A stretch of DNA of 15,637 bases, taken from assembly GCA_047618505.1 (NCBI GenBank), contig JBLHLB010000059.1, positions 1 to 15,637 on the forward strand. The letters are read 5' to 3'. The notes under the pieces were generated by a model, which was not told the DNA's origin, ran no database searches, and saw nothing but the letters and a program-made list of their open reading frames with translations. The position numbers and the translations under genes were made by a program. How positions within the stretch are numbered: position 1 is the stretch's first letter; every line of letters starts with the position of its first letter. Positions 1 through 8,320 of this stretch are shown piece after piece. This stretch comes from JBLHLB01 sp047618505. Lineage in GTDB: Bacteria > Planctomycetota > UBA1135 > GCA-002686595.

Positions 1-447
1 CTGACCGTGACGGGCGCCCTTGGCGTCAACACAATGACCGAGGTCGACTACGTGACTGTTGATGTGCTAATCCTGGCGAGCTGCACGGACCGTCTTGGAA
101 CCGGTGCGAACCCGGACATCTTTGATTGTGTCACGGCGCCGGTCCTTGGTACGACCTGGCAGAGCTCGGTGGACGCAGGCAGCGTGGGCTCAGGTGGTCT
201 GTCGATTCTCTTTGCCTTCGCCGCCCCCGCCCCCTTCCCCTTGTCGTCTAACTTCGGGGAAATCCTGGTCGATCCGACTTCGACCAGTCTTTTCAGCAGC
301 CTTGCTGGGATCTTCGGTGGAGTTGCGAACCACAGTGTCGGGATCCCCAATGACCTTAGCCTTGAGGGTTTGCCGATCTACACCCAGGTTTACCTGAACG
401 GGATTGGGCAGGTGACGAACGGCCAGGACCTGCTTCTCGGGAACTAG
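1..447 (+). CDS. Secreted protein, C-terminal end (partial), with Planctomycetota-type C-terminal beta module
   Basis: The reading frame is open from base 1 and ends at TAG 445-447, so the gene begins upstream of the window and only the last 148 residues are seen. The visible part is the end of one domain (to about residue 27) and then a Gly/Ser/Leu-rich beta-strand module that contains 'APVLGTTWQSSVDAG', a 'GEILVD' strand and 'GIPNDLSLEGLPIYTQVYL'. The same arrangement (LGTTW, then GELLV, then IPSDPGLQGFLVYSQ) closes the FG-GAP protein at 9023-10603, so the two modules are homologous. Modules of this kind end many exported Planctomycetota proteins. Their role is not known to me; a structural cap or surface-sorting function is a guess. 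No catalytic residues are seen. The function of the missing N-terminal part cannot be told. Confidence 0.8.
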   Translation: MTVTGALGVNTMTEVDYVTVDVLILASCTDRLGTGANPDIFDCVTAPVLGTTWQSSVDAGSVGSGGLSILFAFAAPAPFPLSSNFGEILVDPTSTSLFSSLAGIFGGVANHSVGIPNDLSLEGLPIYTQVYLNGIGQVTNGQDLLLGN

Positions 448-502
448 GACCGGAGCGTGAGGACACCGGAGGAGGGAAAACCCTTCTCTATTCATCCATG
501 GA

Positions 503-537
503 AGCCCCGGGGGGCCGTTTTCGAGCGGCCCGGGGCT
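503..537 (+). terminator. GC-rich hairpin, probable terminator after the first gene
   Basis: The left arm AGCCCCGGG(GGG)CCG and the right arm CGGCCCGGGGCT pair almost fully, with a 3-base bulge and a TTTTCGAG loop. The hairpin lies 55 bases past the stop at 447 and before the protease gene at 636. It is followed by a C-run and not by a T-tract, so it is either a non-canonical intrinsic terminator or simply a stable 3' end structure. Confidence 0.5.
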
Positions 538-635
538 CCCCCCGGTTTCGTCGAACTGGGATAGACTTAGAATCGGAATAGGCCTCGGTTCCGGGTATGC
601 CGCCGGTCGAATTGAGAACCAGCGCCTGTTAGCCC

Positions 636-2639
636 ATGAGAAACACAGCAATGAGTCTTCGCGACAGGATCAATCGAGGCACAGTCCAGGGTAAGCGGGC
701 CCTGCGTGCCTGGCTGCTGCCCTCACTCCTCGCCCTTTCGGTGGGGCTACCGGCAAGTGCCCAGCGTGAGTGGGGTGGAACCCCGCCCTCCCTAGGGGCT
801 CCGGAGGGTGTACCCGGGGGAAGCGGTACTCAGGCGATGTTGTCACAGGCCCCGACGGTTTTGCTACCGAGTGTTGACAATGCGGCGCTCCTGGCCGAGG
901 ACGAGCTTGAATTCCGCCCCGGAATACTGCGCTTCGCCCATGCGCACAGCGTTGAGTTGAGCCCCGTTGAGGACGGCCTTTGGACGACCCTTGCCGACGG
1001 CTCGCGGGTCTGGCGTCTGCGCTTGCACTCCCCCGGGGCGGAGTCGCTCTCGCTGCTCTTCTCTCGCTTCCAGCTTCCCAGAGGAGCGGAACTCTACGCG
1101 TACAACGATGGGGCTGAAACGGTGCGCGGCGCCTACACCTTGCGCAACCACAAGGGCAACGGTCAGTTCGCCATTCAGCCGACGCCAGGCGATGGATTAA
1201 CCCTGGAGTATTGGCAGCCCGCGGGGACGCGTACCCTGCCCGCGCTAAACATCTCGACTGTGTACCACGCCTACCGCCCGCTCACGGATGTTGCGCCCTC
1301 GGCCGCGGGCGGCAGTTCGAACCTTGTGTCTGGCGCCTGCCAAGTGGATGTGGTTTGTCCCGAGGGTGTGCCCTTTGCCTCCGAAGCGGAGACGGTGGTA
1401 CACATCATCATTGGGTTAAACAAGTGCTCTGGATCCCTGATCAACAACACGGCACAGGACGGTCGGCTGTTGGTTCTGACGGCAGAGCACTGCGGCGACC
1501 TTGCCAACGCGATCTTCACCTTCGACTTCAAGGAGAGCACCTGCGCTGGAACCGGCGTAGTGCGAACGAACACTGTGCAGGGCGCGGCGACATTGGTTGT
1601 GGATGATCCCCTGGACTTCCAACTAGTGGAGTTGGAGGAGCAGCCCTCCGAAGCCTACGCCGTTCGCTACCTCGGATGGGATCGCAGCGATGTGCCGCCG
1701 GTGACCGGCACCCTTGGTCTGCATCACCCCGGTGGCGATCCCATGAAGATCTGCCTAGACGACCATGCACCCACGAAGGCCGGCACCTTCTGGAATATTG
1801 GAGCCTGGGAGATCGGAACCACTGAGCCCGGTTCTTCTGGCTCGCCGCTCCTCGATCGCAGCGGTCGCTTCATCGGACAACTGTCTTTTGGAACAGCGGA
1901 TTGCGCGACGCCCACGAATGACAACTACGGTCGCCTGGCTGCCCAATGGGCCCTGGTTGCCCCCTTCCTGGATCCCCTGGGGAGTGGAGCGCTAACGCTT
2001 GACCTCTTTGACCCCAACGCGGGTGCAACAGACCCCCTGAGCCTGACGGGGACGACGCCAACGAACATTCCCGCCTTGATCCCGGGCACCGGCCAAGATG
2101 TGGCGCTGCTTGGTACTGGCTTCCAGGATGGGATGACTTTGTCGTTGAATGGCAATCCGGTCACAGGTTTCACGCGCCGTAGCGCGGGTCGCTTGATCTT
2201 GGACATGCCCCAGCTTCCTTCCCTAGGTCTCGCGGACTTCGTACTTACCAAGGGCATCGAGAGCTCAACCTTTGGCGCGAACATCATCGCCAACGATCCC
2301 CTGGCTTTCCAAGCAGGCACAGGTGACTCTGGCAACCCGGTGGGGAGCGCTACCGGCGTCGACCTGACCTTCAGCGGCGAGCCCGGTGACCTCCACCTTG
2401 TGATTTACTCCTTCAGCGACTTGCCCAGTTCCCACCCCCTTTGGATGATCGAGATTGGGAACAGTTTCGCGGACCTGATCAGCCTCGGCTGCCACGTCAT
2501 CGGGCCGTCGGGAACGACGGATCTTCACGTGCCGATCTCGGGGATTGCTCTTACGAGCCTCTTCGGTCAAACAACGAACATCTCCGGTGGCATCCCCTTT
2601 GAGGTCAGCAATCTGCAGGAGATCTTCGTCATCTTCTAG
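636..2639 (+). CDS. Secreted trypsin-fold serine endopeptidase, lysyl-endopeptidase-like
   Basis: This is a 667-residue exported protease. A signal peptide (hydrophobic 26-40, ending ASAQ at 43) is followed by a propeptide-like region of about 45-225. The peptidase domain (about 232-450) closely resembles Achromobacter lysyl endopeptidase (family S1). It has a paired-cysteine start CQVDVVCPEG (Cys235, Cys241), SGSLINNTA, LTAEHCG with catalytic His285, DFQLVEL with Asp327, and GSSGSP with Ser401. Cys264, Cys286, Cys303 and Cys423 match its disulfide pattern. Asp429 in NDNYGR aligns with the Asp that sets lysine specificity in the Achromobacter enzyme, while its His210 is Ser here (Ser417). So Lys-Xaa cleavage is likely but not certain. 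An IPT/TIG-like beta domain follows (about 470-560), then a C-terminal module (about 565-667) that resembles those of neighbouring secreted proteins. No Shine-Dalgarno is seen; ATG 651 is an alternative start. Confidence 0.85.
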   Translation: MRNTAMSLRDRINRGTVQGKRALRAWLLPSLLALSVGLPASAQREWGGTPPSLGAPEGVPGGSGTQAMLSQAPTVLLPSVDNAALLAEDELEFRPGILRFAHAHSVELSPVEDGLWTTLADGSRVWRLRLHSPGAESLSLLFSRFQLPRGAELYAYNDGAETVRGAYTLRNHKGNGQFAIQPTPGDGLTLEYWQPAGTRTLPALNISTVYHAYRPLTDVAPSAAGGSSNLVSGACQVDVVCPEGVPFASEAETVVHIIIGLNKCSGSLINNTAQDGRLLVLTAEHCGDLANAIFTFDFKESTCAGTGVVRTNTVQGAATLVVDDPLDFQLVELEEQPSEAYAVRYLGWDRSDVPPVTGTLGLHHPGGDPMKICLDDHAPTKAGTFWNIGAWEIGTTEPGSSGSPLLDRSGRFIGQLSFGTADCATPTNDNYGRLAAQWALVAPFLDPLGSGALTLDLFDPNAGATDPLSLTGTTPTNIPALIPGTGQDVALLGTGFQDGMTLSLNGNPVTGFTRRSAGRLILDMPQLPSLGLADFVLTKGIESSTFGANIIANDPLAFQAGTGDSGNPVGSATGVDLTFSGEPGDLHLVIYSFSDLPSSHPLWMIEIGNSFADLISLGCHVIGPSGTTDLHVPISGIALTSLFGQTTNISGGIPFEVSNLQEIFVIF

Positions 2640-2701
2640 ATAGCGCTAGACCAGGCACCTGCCGCCGGTTGTCATGGACAGCCCCCTCTCTCGATCTCCA
2701 C

Positions 2702-4705
2702 ATGCGCTACTGCCCCCTTTTGTTGCTGCTCTTGGGAGTCTCCTGTGGAAAGGAGGATCACCCGGGTCGCACCCGGGACTTGCTTGAGCCACCGTCGCTC
2801 ACACTCCAAGGACCCGAAGCCCCGTCGGTAGTCGGCGACCTTGGCGCTTTGGTTCTTGCTCCGATGGAGAGCGCCCGCTTCCTTCTCTCCCTGGGAACTC
2901 CCGGTGCGTTGGAACTTGTTGCCACCACCGCGGGCGAAGGTTCACTCGGAATGACGATGCGTCAGGTGGATCCTCTGACGAGTTCACCCCGAGGCGAGGG
3001 TGAAACCAAGGTTCGCCAAACCCAAGGGGGTGAGGTGACTTGGGTTGCAGCTCTGCCCAGGACTGCTGAGGGAATCCTGCAGGTTGATCTCAGTTGGAGC
3101 AGTTCTGGAGAGACCGCGGCTGCGCTGAGCATCGAGCATTTGAAACTGGTTCAATCGAATGAAGCACGGCCTCCTTCGATTCTGTTCATTAGCATCGATA
3201 CCCTGTCGGCGCAGCACACTTCGCTCTATGGGTACGGGCGCGAGACCACCCCTGAACTGGATGAGTTCGCCAAAGAGGCCGTCGTCTTCGATCGCTGCGT
3301 GTCCAATGCACCCTGGACAACACCCAGCTATACGGCGCTCTTCACAGGCCTCTATCCATCGAGTGTGAGCATGGACTTCGGAGGGGAGACGGATCGTTTC
3401 CTCCTCCGTGTACCAGAAGGGCGCTGGACCCTAGCTGAGTCGTTGCGCGCCAGTGGATATCAAACGGCGGGCTTCATCGATGCATTGCACATGGGCGAGC
3501 GTTACGGCTTCAGTCAAGGCTTCGACCTATTTGACGAGAGCGCGGCCGAGATCGACCAGGAAGACCCGCTGGGTGGCTTGCGGCACATGCTACCCAAGGC
3601 GTTGGAATGGATGGAGCAGGCGCAGGAGAGCGGTCCTTTCTTTTGCTTCCTGCACGCCTACGACGTGCATGGCCCCTATCTTCCCGACGAACCCCAGGCG
3701 GGGGAGTTTCACGGTGATGAGCTCTTCGAAGCCGGTGGGCGCATGGACATTGGCGCCCTTCCCCATGCCTTTGGTTCCGTTCCTACTTACATCACAGAGC
3801 CGGTAGACGCTGTGGCGGAGGCCGATGGAAAGGGGCCTGTGGCGCCCTTTGTCGCGTCATACGACGAGGAGATTCTTGCCTTGGACAGCGCGCTTGGGGG
3901 GTTCTTCCGAGAGCTCAAGCAGCGCGGTCTGCTGGATCAAATCGTGGTTGTTATCACGGCGGACCACGGCGAGTCCACCGACGATCACAACTACTTCGGC
4001 CACGGGCTGCTCTACAACGAAGTGTTGCAGGTGCCTCTCGTTGTGCGCATGCCTTCAGGCCAGGGCGGCGGTCAGCGCGTCCCTGTGGCCGCGCAGTTGG
4101 TGGACCTCTATCCGACCTTGGCAGAGATCGCTGGTCTCGGGGGAGGTTTCAGTTGGATGCACGGACGCTCGCTTGTGCCTCTCTTGAGGGGTGATCCCCT
4201 GCCCTCCAAAGCACTTTTTTCGGAGGGCGGAATCATGACGCAGTCTGCGCTCGAACTGGACGGTTGGAAGTTGATTGAGATGCGGCCCGGCAGCGAGTCC
4301 CTGCCATGGACGATGCTCTCCCAGGAGCGTCTCCCGCGCAGTTGGATTGCCGCTAATGCGCCGGAGGTTCTTGACCAAACACTGACAACCGAACGAGTCA
4401 CGGAGCTTCGCAAGCGCTTCCAGGACAGTGCGGATCCCATGGGGGAATACAAGGCTTGGGTTAAGAACCTGTCGGAGCAGATCGCGGGGCCGGTGTATGA
4501 GCTCTACGACCTGGCCTCGGACCCAATGGAGAAGCACAATCTATCGCGGGAACATCCAGAGCGAGTTCAGCAGATGCTCACGCTTCTGCAACGCTATCAA
4601 GCCCTGCGAGACGAGTCCCGCGAATACGTGGAGGAGACCGCCGTCGGACTGAAGGACGAGGATCTCGAACGGCTACAGAGGATGGGCTATGTCGGGGGAG
4701 ACTAG
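2702..4705 (+). CDS. Sulfatase-fold (alkaline phosphatase superfamily) lipoprotein
   Basis: The protein has 667 residues from ATG 2702. A TTG at 2669 would only lengthen the N-terminus, and the ATG gives a compact lipoprotein signal (six Leu, then GVSC, lipidated Cys15). Residues about 20-155 form a beta-rich region of unknown role. The sulfatase fold runs from about 158: metal ligand Asp166 in FISIDT, then the core helix APWTTPSYTALFTG, ADHGE with Asp421/His422, and GHG with His434. The usual sulfatase C-x-P-S-R is T206-T-P-S-Y here, so no Cys or Ser is available to become formylglycine. Thr206 could act as nucleophile, as in LtaS/EptA-type phosphotransferases. The protein may therefore be a phosphodiesterase, phosphotransferase or unusual hydrolase anchored in a membrane, and its substrate cannot be read from sequence. 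The C-terminus (about 590-630) has the typical YELYDLASDPMEKHNL segment of sulfatases. It follows the protease by 62 bases and may be co-transcribed. Confidence 0.82.
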   Translation: MRYCPLLLLLLGVSCGKEDHPGRTRDLLEPPSLTLQGPEAPSVVGDLGALVLAPMESARFLLSLGTPGALELVATTAGEGSLGMTMRQVDPLTSSPRGEGETKVRQTQGGEVTWVAALPRTAEGILQVDLSWSSSGETAAALSIEHLKLVQSNEARPPSILFISIDTLSAQHTSLYGYGRETTPELDEFAKEAVVFDRCVSNAPWTTPSYTALFTGLYPSSVSMDFGGETDRFLLRVPEGRWTLAESLRASGYQTAGFIDALHMGERYGFSQGFDLFDESAAEIDQEDPLGGLRHMLPKALEWMEQAQESGPFFCFLHAYDVHGPYLPDEPQAGEFHGDELFEAGGRMDIGALPHAFGSVPTYITEPVDAVAEADGKGPVAPFVASYDEEILALDSALGGFFRELKQRGLLDQIVVVITADHGESTDDHNYFGHGLLYNEVLQVPLVVRMPSGQGGGQRVPVAAQLVDLYPTLAEIAGLGGGFSWMHGRSLVPLLRGDPLPSKALFSEGGIMTQSALELDGWKLIEMRPGSESLPWTMLSQERLPRSWIAANAPEVLDQTLTTERVTELRKRFQDSADPMGEYKAWVKNLSEQIAGPVYELYDLASDPMEKHNLSREHPERVQQMLTLLQRYQALRDESREYVEETAVGLKDEDLERLQRMGYVGGD

Positions 4706-4755
4706 GACTCTTCAGCTACCGGTAACCAGCTCGTCTCCGTTGTCTGTGGGGGGCG

Positions 4756-5004
4756 CTAGGCCGGATGTTCGCCGTTGATGGACATAGTCAAGGTCACGAT
4801 CGTTCCCTCGCCAATCTGACTTGTGATGCGTGGGTTCCCGCCGTGGGCTTCGGTGATAGCACGCACTAGGCTTAGGCCCAGATCGACGCCCCCCGCCTGG
4901 CGGCCACAGTGCTTGTCCGCTCGGTAGAAGCGGCGGAATACATGGGGCAGGTGCTCGGCGGGGATACCGGGTCCATTGGTCTCTACTGCTTCATCTGCGT
5001 GCAC
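4756..5004 (-). pseudogene. Decayed histidine-kinase ATPase fragment (HATPase_c)
   Basis: About 80 codons, from GTG 5004, match the end of a sensor kinase catalytic domain: NGPGIPAEHLPHVFRRFYRAD (G1 and F boxes), then GGVDLGLSLVRAITEAHGG (G2 box), then GEGTIVTLTM. The dimerisation/phosphoacceptor His region and the N box are absent, and the same frame upstream meets stops near 5070 and 5101. The G2 box has Asp where an invariant Gly is expected (GVDLGLS for GxGLGLS), and a Cys sits in the F-G2 loop. This is the sign of a gene remnant and not of a small active protein. The kinase class is the common EnvZ/PhoR-like one. The fragment lies between two lipoprotein genes and has no response regulator beside it. 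Confidence 0.75.
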
Positions 5005-5127
5005 CCGGTCGACCGTGGAGTGCGCTTGTGCAACCTGCTGCTCTTGATGCTGAATAGGATGGGAGTTTCAGCGGAACAGTTCGGTGACGGCCTTGGCGCG
5101 CTATCGGGCGTGTTTGCGGAATAGAGC

Positions 5128-5162
5128 GAGACCCGTGCGTCCATCTCGGACACGCGGGTCTC
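5128..5162 (-). terminator. Hairpin after the large lipoprotein gene
   Basis: GAGACCCG (5128-5135) and CGGGTCTC (5155-5162) pair perfectly, with partial pairing continuing inward (TGCGT/ACACG). On the minus strand the hairpin starts 18 bases past the stop of the large lipoprotein gene and is followed by TCGCTCTATTCC, a weak T-rich stretch. It is a probable terminator for that gene. Confidence 0.5.
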
Positions 5163-5179
5163 TCTGCCGCCAAAATGGT

Positions 5180-8100
5180 TCAGCGCTCGAAAGCAATAAC
5201 CATGGCATCGAGTGTCGGTGACAGTCCACTGTCGATGTTGTTCTCGAAGCTGAGGCGCACCTGTATGTAGCGCGCGCCGGCCAGCTCGCTGATGCTGGAC
5301 TTCCAAGAACTGTCTCCATTCGCAAACATGACCTGGCCCTGGGTGACGTCGCCGTAGATGTCCATCCAGAGGGCGTTAGCTTCGGTGTTGTTGGTTCCGA
5401 TGAAGCTTGTGGCTCCGCGGTATTCCAGTTGGATGCTTGTACCCGTCGGTTGACTGGCATCGGCAGGAATCAACCGTGGGGCCTTCCAGTCTGTGTTTGT
5501 AGATCCGCTGTCGAACCACACGCTGTGGGCGCGACTGAAGCGCACCACCGTTTGCAGTTCACCGAAGTACAGCGATGGATCATTTGCCCGCGTCGGCGCT
5601 CCCGTGTTGTCGTAGCCACCGATGGGGGTGGGTTGCAGGTCTGGATCTACGCTGACGCCTGCGCCCGAGGCGTTGATGCCACCGGAGGAGTGCACACGCC
5701 ATGTCGGGAAGAGCTGACCGGACTGTGCAATGGCTACCTGGAACCCGTTGAGCCCAAGGGCCGTGGGCTCGGTGTGCGTGCGGAACTCCATCAGGAGCGG
5801 GAGCCCGATCGAAGGCACGGAACCACCGGGGGCAAGTTCGCCGGGGAACAGGTCAGGATAGATGCCGTTGACCACCTCGATCTCCAGGGGGATGCCCGGT
5901 CCTTCAGCGCCGCCAACGGAGAGGACCGTTGTGTCACGCCAGGTGAACGTCTGCGCTGTCGCTCCTTGACGATTCAGAGGGAAGGGCGCCATCTTTGTTC
6001 CTGACGCGGCGGTGTAGGCGTCTGTGGGATCCACGAGATAGCCCGATGCCGTAGGGTGAACGGACTCGCTTAGGCCCGTGCGTCCGGGGACAAGGTTGTC
6101 GTCGAAGAGTCCCTGGAATTGCAGCCCGGAGTTCGGATAGACGAGGGCTCCCATGTTCAAGGACTCATCCGGTAGGCGCGAGCTGTGTCCCAAGAGAATC
6201 TCGAAGCCCTTGTAGAAGTCGGAAACAATGCTCCCGGCGAAGGGCGCCCAGGAGATGCCCTCGACATCAAGATCGACGCGGGTCTCATCGGTGATCAACC
6301 AACCGAGGTCGGCGTAGCGCCAGAGCGTTTGAAGTTTGCTGCCCAGGGGAACTAAGGGCTCCTGAATGGAGACCGGGAGGGCGAACATCTGCGAGGGCAG
6401 GAACTGCGATTGATCAACCGGCCAAGCTTGACGCTGCACCGGCCGCGGGGTTGCGATTCCGCTTTCCACGTCGAGGACAATATGACCACGTAGATCCTGG
6501 TAGCTGACGCCCTGGTCGAATTCGTTGTACTCGTTGTTGGACTTGAGTCGAAGTACCACGCCGCCTGCGTTGCTTGCCGGCGCGCTGGGGTCGAGGGTGA
6601 AGCGGATGGCGTCGGGGGCCCGGGCAAGCTCGTTGCCGGCCAGGTCCCGTAGACCGTCGCTAACTTCATCGATAGGGATGCGCCAGGGCTCGGCACCTCC
6701 GCCGGCGTGGAGGAGAGATACAACAGGGACGAGTTCCACCTCGCGCAGGCCAGGATCCAGTTGGATCAGGCTCGGGGCGATTGACGTCGCATGCAGCTCC
6801 TCTTCGCCCCTTACGAGTGCGGGGCCGTCGAGGGCCTCAATCGCCTGGGGGCCCATTGCTTCGCTGAAGCGTAGGCTCACGACTGCGTCCGGGGACACAC
6901 CCTGCCCGGGGCCAGTCGCGGCGGGCTGGAAGCTCGCCCAACAGCCCTGGTCAATGCCGTTTACCTCGTTGAAGGGCGTGACGTATGTCGCGCCACCCAT
7001 AAAGTCAGCGGTCGATTCGAAGGCGAAGAGGGCATGAACCTTGAGGTCATAGACGCGACCAGATGTGTCCGGTGTTGCCCCTCCAGCGCTGACTTGAAGT
7101 GGTGCCCCTGGGCTCTCCAGGACGTCGCCGCGTAGCGGGGCGAGCTGGCAGGCCGTGACGAAAGTCATATCCACCAAAAGGTCCAGGGGCCCTCCCGCAG
7201 GGTCTTGACGAACAGCGTCAACAGTCGCGCCGAAGGTCCCGAGTAGCTGGGGGTTGACGTTGTCGATCAGGAAGCCGCGCTGCGGATCCAAATCGTTTCC
7301 AGCGCGTAGTCCGCGGATAATCGGAAGTCGCGGGTCCGTGAGGTCGGTGGGCCCATTAGCCGCTACGTCCAGCGGTCGACCGCGCAGGTTTGTCAGCACA
7401 TCGAACTGCCCAACAGATTGGTCAATCTCTGTCGGAATCCGGAGGGAGAAACTGGCTTCGTTTGTGGATGTCAGGCTGGCCGGTAGACCGAAGGCGTTCT
7501 CTACCAAGCTCGAGTCCTGCTGGGCTTCGAGTTCGCTTACCGACGAGTCCACAATGATGCGCGTGGAGTGGTATCGTCCGCCTTGAACCGCCCCGAAATT
7601 GCGTTCGAAGATGATCCGCGAGTCGAAGGGCTGCGTCGGTGTGTAGCCGGTGCGCACGCGAACGAGATCGTCCAGCATCGCCTCCGTGGCCGCGTCATCC
7701 TGCAGCATGTCATCGAAGCATAGGAGCATGGTCGCGTTGTTCGGGACCAGGGAGAAGGGCGGCGGCGATGCACCATCGTCTCTCTTTGGATCGATCTCCG
7801 GAAGGCCTTCGGTGGCCGCCAAGACGAGGTCACGGAAAGGCGCTGTATCCGCGGCCTCAGCATCTCGTAACACGATCAAGCGTGTCACCTGGGTGACGGG
7901 GTCCACCTCGAAGATGTAGTCCACTCCGTCTGTCGCGAGCTCCTGCCGCACAACCATGTCATGGAACACGGGCTCCGTTTCTACCGCCCCCTGGCTATCC
8001 AGATCATGAATATCCACCAGGCGACCCCAGACGACTTTCACGAGGCCAAGGCGTGTCCCACCCGGGTCCAGGAGCGGGTCCGAAATATAGGTGCCACCAC

Positions 8101-8284
8101 CATCAGGCTTGGGCCCGAAGGCACCGGAGGGGAGCTGCGAATCAACGGAGATTCCACTAGAGGATCCGCAACCAAGCAGAGCCAATGAGCAGGATAGACT
8201 GAGCGCGAGACTGCCGGTCTGGCGAGTTCTGAACCGGGGCTTCCTGTGGACAGTGGCTGTACTATTCAGTTTGTTGCGCTTCAT
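5180..8284 (-). CDS. Very large exported lipoprotein with Ig-like (Big_5/SbsA-type) segment
   Basis: From ATG 8284 the protein has 1034 residues; an in-frame ATG at 8320 adds 12. The inner start is preferred because it gives a basic N-region, a hydrophobic stretch and the lipobox LALLGC (Cys39), followed by a Ser/Gly linker. No enzyme motif is seen. Residues about 460-570 look like a bacterial Ig-like Big_5 unit: GVSPDAVVSLRFSEAM, then a 'DLAGNEL' end, the usual pattern of domains that describe 'extreme' values in cell-surface proteins. Upstream there are beta-rich segments with few cysteines. The last 120 residues hold WKSSISELAGARYIQVRLSF, a recurring ending of large Planctomycetota lipoproteins. 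It probably sits on the cell surface or in the periplasm as a structural or adhesive protein. It is alone on its strand, with a long gap upstream and a hairpin behind it. Codon use looks like its neighbours. Confidence 0.8.
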   Translation of the reverse strand: MKRNKLNSTATVHRKPRFRTRQTGSLALSLSCSLALLGCGSSSGISVDSQLPSGAFGPKPDGGGTYISDPLLDPGGTRLGLVKVVWGRLVDIHDLDSQGAVETEPVFHDMVVRQELATDGVDYIFEVDPVTQVTRLIVLRDAEAADTAPFRDLVLAATEGLPEIDPKRDDGASPPPFSLVPNNATMLLCFDDMLQDDAATEAMLDDLVRVRTGYTPTQPFDSRIIFERNFGAVQGGRYHSTRIIVDSSVSELEAQQDSSLVENAFGLPASLTSTNEASFSLRIPTEIDQSVGQFDVLTNLRGRPLDVAANGPTDLTDPRLPIIRGLRAGNDLDPQRGFLIDNVNPQLLGTFGATVDAVRQDPAGGPLDLLVDMTFVTACQLAPLRGDVLESPGAPLQVSAGGATPDTSGRVYDLKVHALFAFESTADFMGGATYVTPFNEVNGIDQGCWASFQPAATGPGQGVSPDAVVSLRFSEAMGPQAIEALDGPALVRGEEELHATSIAPSLIQLDPGLREVELVPVVSLLHAGGGAEPWRIPIDEVSDGLRDLAGNELARAPDAIRFTLDPSAPASNAGGVVLRLKSNNEYNEFDQGVSYQDLRGHIVLDVESGIATPRPVQRQAWPVDQSQFLPSQMFALPVSIQEPLVPLGSKLQTLWRYADLGWLITDETRVDLDVEGISWAPFAGSIVSDFYKGFEILLGHSSRLPDESLNMGALVYPNSGLQFQGLFDDNLVPGRTGLSESVHPTASGYLVDPTDAYTAASGTKMAPFPLNRQGATAQTFTWRDTTVLSVGGAEGPGIPLEIEVVNGIYPDLFPGELAPGGSVPSIGLPLLMEFRTHTEPTALGLNGFQVAIAQSGQLFPTWRVHSSGGINASGAGVSVDPDLQPTPIGGYDNTGAPTRANDPSLYFGELQTVVRFSRAHSVWFDSGSTNTDWKAPRLIPADASQPTGTSIQLEYRGATSFIGTNNTEANALWMDIYGDVTQGQVMFANGDSSWKSSISELAGARYIQVRLSFENNIDSGLSPTLDAMVIAFER

Positions 8285-8320
8285 GTTATTGGAGTGGATG
8301 ATTCGTGGCGTGGAGACCAT

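Noticed and set aside
545..573. Possible promoter with TAGAAT (568-573) before the protease gene
   Set aside because: No convincing -35 at the right distance; similar matches are expected by chance.
1925..2335. Minus-strand frame of 136 codons inside the protease gene
   Set aside because: It is antisense to a well-supported coding region and has no recognisable domain.
4983..5460. Overlapping minus-strand frames of 107 and 119 codons at the end of the large lipoprotein gene
   Set aside because: They are out-of-frame shadows of the lipoprotein and of the kinase relic with no motif of their own.
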